NCBI RefSeq assembly: GCF_030654605.1
Contig: NZ_JAURXB010000223.1
Span: 1-34,756 of the forward strand
Length of the DNA stretch: 34,756 bases
Direction: 5' to 3'
DNA from: Bradyrhizobium sp.
Lineage (GTDB): Bacteria; Pseudomonadota; Alphaproteobacteria; Rhizobiales; Xanthobacteraceae
Every line of letters starts with the position of its first letter. The first letter of the stretch is position 1. Below the pieces are notes generated by a model. The model saw nothing but the letters and a program-made list of their open reading frames with translations, had not been told where the DNA came from and did no database searches. The position numbers and the translations under genes were made by a program. This document shows positions 32,353 through 34,756 of this stretch, piece by piece.

Positions 32353-33624
32353 TTACACCGTCAACCGCGCGCCGTCATGCCCGGCGATAACAAGCGCCCG
32401 CACTGCACCGGGCACCTCACCCGCAATCGCCACCGGTAGAAAATGTTCGGTGCGTCCCTGCGTGCCACTCTCGATCAGCGCCTGCCTCAACGAGCCCACT
32501 TCCGACGCCAGCCGCTTCTGCAGCGCGGCCTCGCCGGTTGCGCGCAACCGCTTCGCGCGTTGCTTGATCGCATTGCCGTCGACCTGCGGCATCCGCGCCG
32601 CCGGGGTGCCCGGCCGCGGCGAATAGGGAAACACGTGCAGGAAGGTGAGGCCGCATTCTTCCACCAGAGCCTGCGAGCGCGCGAACATTTCTTCCGTCTC
32701 GGTCGGAAAGCCCGCAATGATATCGGCGCTGAGCGCGATGTCCGGTCGCAGCCGCCGCACCTGCGCGCAGAAATCAATCGCATCGGCGCGGGAATGCCGC
32801 CGCTTCATCCGCTTCAGGATCAGATCGTCGCCCGACTGCAGCGACAGATGCAGATGCGGCATCAGCCGCGCGTCGTCGGCGATGACGTCGAGCAGGTCGC
32901 GGTCGACCTCGATCGAATCGATCGACGAGATCCGCAGCCGCTTCAGCTCCGGCACATGCCGTAAAATCTGTTTGGTCAGTGCGCCCAGCTTCGGCGCGCC
33001 CGGCAGGTCAGCGCCATAGCTCGTGAGGTCCACGCCGGTCAGCACGATCTCGGCGTGGCCGCGTTCGGCCAGCGCGCGGACCTGGTCGACCACCGCGCCC
33101 ATCGGCACCGAACGCGAATTGCCGCGGCCATAGGGGATGATGCAGAAGGTGCAGCGGTGGTCGCAGCCGTTCTGCACCTGCACGAACACCCGCGGCAGGC
33201 CGCGTGCAAATCCTTCCAGGAGATGCGGCGCCATCTCCGTGACCGCCATGATATCGGCGACCGCAATCTTTTCACTGGCCTCGATGCCGAATGCCGGCGC
33301 CGCGTCGAACGCGGCGCGCGCGTTGCGCCAGGCTTGCCCCTGCATCTTGTCGTCATTGCCGACGACGCGATCGACCTCGGTCATATCCGCGAACATCGCG
33401 GCTTGCGTCTGCGCCGCGCAGCCGGTCACGACGATGCGCGCCGAGGGACGTTCGCGCTTCAGCCGCCGGATCGATTGCCGCGCTTGCGCCACGGCCTCGT
33501 TGGTGACCGCGCAGCTGTTGATGACGATGGTATCGGTGAGCCCGGCCCGCCCGGCCTCGCGCAAGATCACTTCGGATTCGAACGCGTTGAGACGGCAGCC
33601 GAAGGTGACGATGTCGACGCCCAT
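32353..33624 (-). CDS. mtaB: tRNA t6A37 methylthiotransferase MtaB
   Basis: A 423-residue radical-SAM methylthiotransferase that converts N6-threonylcarbamoyladenosine at tRNA position 37 to its 2-methylthio form. The N-terminal UPF0004 domain has the three cluster cysteines C10, C38 and C69. The radical-SAM triad is C154-x3-C158-x2-C161 in NGCDHRCTFC, and the IIPYGRGNSRS that follows is typical of MtaB, not MiaB or RimO. The C-terminal TRAM-like region (about 370-423) is short. It starts 2 bases after the dapF stop, so dapF-mtaB is a tight pair. Confidence 0.94.
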   Translation of the reverse strand: MGVDIVTFGCRLNAFESEVILREAGRAGLTDTIVINSCAVTNEAVAQARQSIRRLKRERPSARIVVTGCAAQTQAAMFADMTEVDRVVGNDDKMQGQAWRNARAAFDAAPAFGIEASEKIAVADIMAVTEMAPHLLEGFARGLPRVFVQVQNGCDHRCTFCIIPYGRGNSRSVPMGAVVDQVRALAERGHAEIVLTGVDLTSYGADLPGAPKLGALTKQILRHVPELKRLRISSIDSIEVDRDLLDVIADDARLMPHLHLSLQSGDDLILKRMKRRHSRADAIDFCAQVRRLRPDIALSADIIAGFPTETEEMFARSQALVEECGLTFLHVFPYSPRPGTPAARMPQVDGNAIKQRAKRLRATGEAALQKRLASEVGSLRQALIESGTQGRTEHFLPVAIAGEVPGAVRALVIAGHDGARLTV

Positions 33625-33626
33625 GG

Positions 33627-34499
33627 TCAGGCGACGCTGGCGAACAAGGCGGGATCGAACTGGCTCTCATATTCGAAATCAGCCGTGCCCGTCATCAGCA
33701 CGTGATCGTCGCCCTCGCGCCATTCGATCGCAAGCTCGCCCCCGGGCAGCGCGATCCGCACCACGCGGTTGGTGCGCTTCAGTCGCGCCGCCGCCACCGC
33801 GGTGGCGCAGGCCGCCGAGCCGCAGGCTTTGGTCAGCCCCGCGCCGCGCTCCCAGGTGCGGATCGTGATGTGATCGCGATCGACGATATGGGCCAGCGTG
33901 ATGTTGGCGCGCTCGGGGAAAATCGGGTGGTTTTCCAATAGCGGTCCGAAGCGGGCGAGATCATAGCCATTGACGTCGTCGACCCAGAAGATCGCGTGCG
34001 GATTGCCCATCGAGACCACCGATGGCGAATGCAGGATCGGCGCATCGATTGGCCCGACCTGCAATTCGATGTAGCGGGTGTCGCGAAACTCTTCCGCCAG
34101 CGGGATGTCCTTCCAGCCGAATTTCGGGGCGCCCATGTCGACGGTGTAGAGATCGGGCGCAGGTCCCTGCCAGCAGTTCAGCAGGCCGGCCCGGGTCTCG
34201 AAGGTGACGGCGGTCTGGCCGGTCTTTTCGAACAGCCGTCGCACCACGCAGCGCATGCCGTTGCCGCACGCGGCGGATTCGGAACCGTCATTGTTGTAGA
34301 TCCGGATGAAGGCCTCGGTGCCGGCCAGACGCGGCGGCTGCAGCACCATCAGCTGGTCGTAATGCACCCCGGCCGGCGAGGCGACTGCGCGCGCGTCCTC
34401 CGGCGTGACGGCGGCGGGCGCATCGCGCAGGTCGACCACGACGATCTCGTTGCCGATGCCGTTCATCTTGGCGAATGCGTGGTTGGCGAGCGCGCTCAT
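33627..34499 (-). CDS. dapF: Diaminopimelate epimerase
   Basis: A 290-residue cofactor-independent epimerase making meso-diaminopimelate from LL-DAP for lysine and peptidoglycan. The two active-site cysteines are C78 in [11 protein letters not shown] and C226 in TKACGSAAC. The ATG at 34499 begins [18 protein letters not shown], which matches the family's FxKMxGxGN opening; the open frame extends 33 codons upstream with no similarity. It heads the leftward dapF-mtaB pair. A divergent region of about 220 bases with a dyad lies upstream. Confidence 0.95.
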   Translation of the reverse strand: MSALANHAFAKMNGIGNEIVVVDLRDAPAAVTPEDARAVASPAGVHYDQLMVLQPPRLAGTEAFIRIYNNDGSESAACGNGMRCVVRRLFEKTGQTAVTFETRAGLLNCWQGPAPDLYTVDMGAPKFGWKDIPLAEEFRDTRYIELQVGPIDAPILHSPSVVSMGNPHAIFWVDDVNGYDLARFGPLLENHPIFPERANITLAHIVDRDHITIRTWERGAGLTKACGSAACATAVAAARLKRTNRVVRIALPGGELAIEWREGDDHVLMTGTADFEYESQFDPALFASVA

Positions 34500-34595
34500 C
34501 GAATTTCCGTCACTTATGCCTGTCTTATATGGCGAATATGGACGGATTGGCCAGTGCGGCAAATCTGTGTCGGGCGCCCACACCCGGCGGGCGCG

Positions 34596-34613
34596 CATGA
34601 CATATCTGTCATG
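34596..34613. promoter_or_regulatory. Perfect dyad in the divergent region upstream of dapF
   Basis: CATGACA-TATC-TGTCATG, 7-bp perfect arms with a 4-base spacer, about 100 bases from both flanking start codons. It has the size and symmetry of a dimeric repressor site, and may control dapF, the partial gene at the edge, or both. Confidence 0.45.
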
Positions 34614-34721
34614 GGACTAGATCGGGCCTCGCGTGCTAATATTCCAGCGTTGCGTTTTGCCGGCCTGATCCGGGGCGAGGCCCGCGAAACGCCAGTCTGC
34701 ACGGCCTATGGGGACATCCGA

Positions 34722-34756
34722 ATGAATTTCAGGAACTGTTTTCGCATCGCGCTGAT
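34722..34756 (+). CDS. Start of an unidentified gene, cut by the window end
   Basis: An ATG at 34722 is preceded at normal spacing by GGGGACA, a plausible ribosome site, and the frame stays open for 11 codons to the window end (MNFRNCFRIAL). Basic residues followed by a hydrophobic start would fit a signal peptide or membrane anchor, but there is too little to identify it. It is divergent from dapF. Confidence 0.4.
   Translation, partial: MNFRNCFRIAL

Noticed and set aside
33627..34598. Longer dapF start 33 codons upstream
   Set aside because: The extension has no similarity to DapF and would run over the CATGACA dyad; the family start is the ATG at 34499.

Overview
The window is a stretch of high-G+C chromosome from an alphaproteobacterium, most likely the Bradyrhizobium/Rhodopseudomonas/Nitrobacter lineage (family Nitrobacteraceae, formerly Bradyrhizobiaceae). 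The evidence is the order mdh-sucC-sucD-sucA-sucB ... lpdA, the presence of alphaproteobacterial families such as DUF2794, a ccmABCDG cytochrome c maturation cluster, and several kinds of short palindromic intergenic repeat that I know from that lineage. No rRNA, tRNA, insertion sequence, prophage or CRISPR array was recognised.

Layout. Positions 1-193 hold the 3' end of xerC. It is followed by a DUF4337 membrane protein (+) that converges on an unnamed membrane protein (-). Positions 1554-13332 form one long leftward block: mdh, sucC, a DUF1579 gene, sucD, sucA and sucB, then an accessory patch (a HEAT-like membrane protein, a pentapeptide-repeat protein, an SDR oxidoreductase and a DUF4160-DUF2442 pair), then lpdA. 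The block encodes malate dehydrogenase, succinyl-CoA ligase and all three components of the 2-oxoglutarate dehydrogenase complex. Positions 13507-16234 (-) hold zapE, thpR and tesA. tesA is divergent from an ABC exporter pair (16284-19612, +), the same arrangement as E. coli tesA/ybbA-ybbP. Next come a Bax-inhibitor-1 family protein and a GNAT acetyltransferase (+), then DUF2794, DUF1223 and aconitase acnA (-). ccmA-ccmB-ccmC-ccmD-ccmG (26197-29056, +) supply heme export and thiol reduction for cytochrome c assembly, followed by a small exported helix-hairpin-helix protein. The right end has yciB, ftsY, mtaB and dapF (-), one RluA-type pseudouridine synthase (+), and the first codons of a divergent gene at the window edge.

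Functionally this is mostly central carbon metabolism (four TCA-cycle enzymes or complexes), respiratory cytochrome assembly and housekeeping. The less ordinary parts are between the genes. There is a candidate structured RNA with a strong terminator at 22084-22215. A 16-bp tandem repeat forms the leader of the DUF2794 gene. GGTATACC-like dyads lie in front of mdh and sucC. A low-G+C accessory patch separates sucB from lpdA and contains what looks like one pentapeptide protein split into two overlapping reading frames. At least five kinds of palindromic repeat occupy the gene boundaries, including one inside the sucA-sucB gap.
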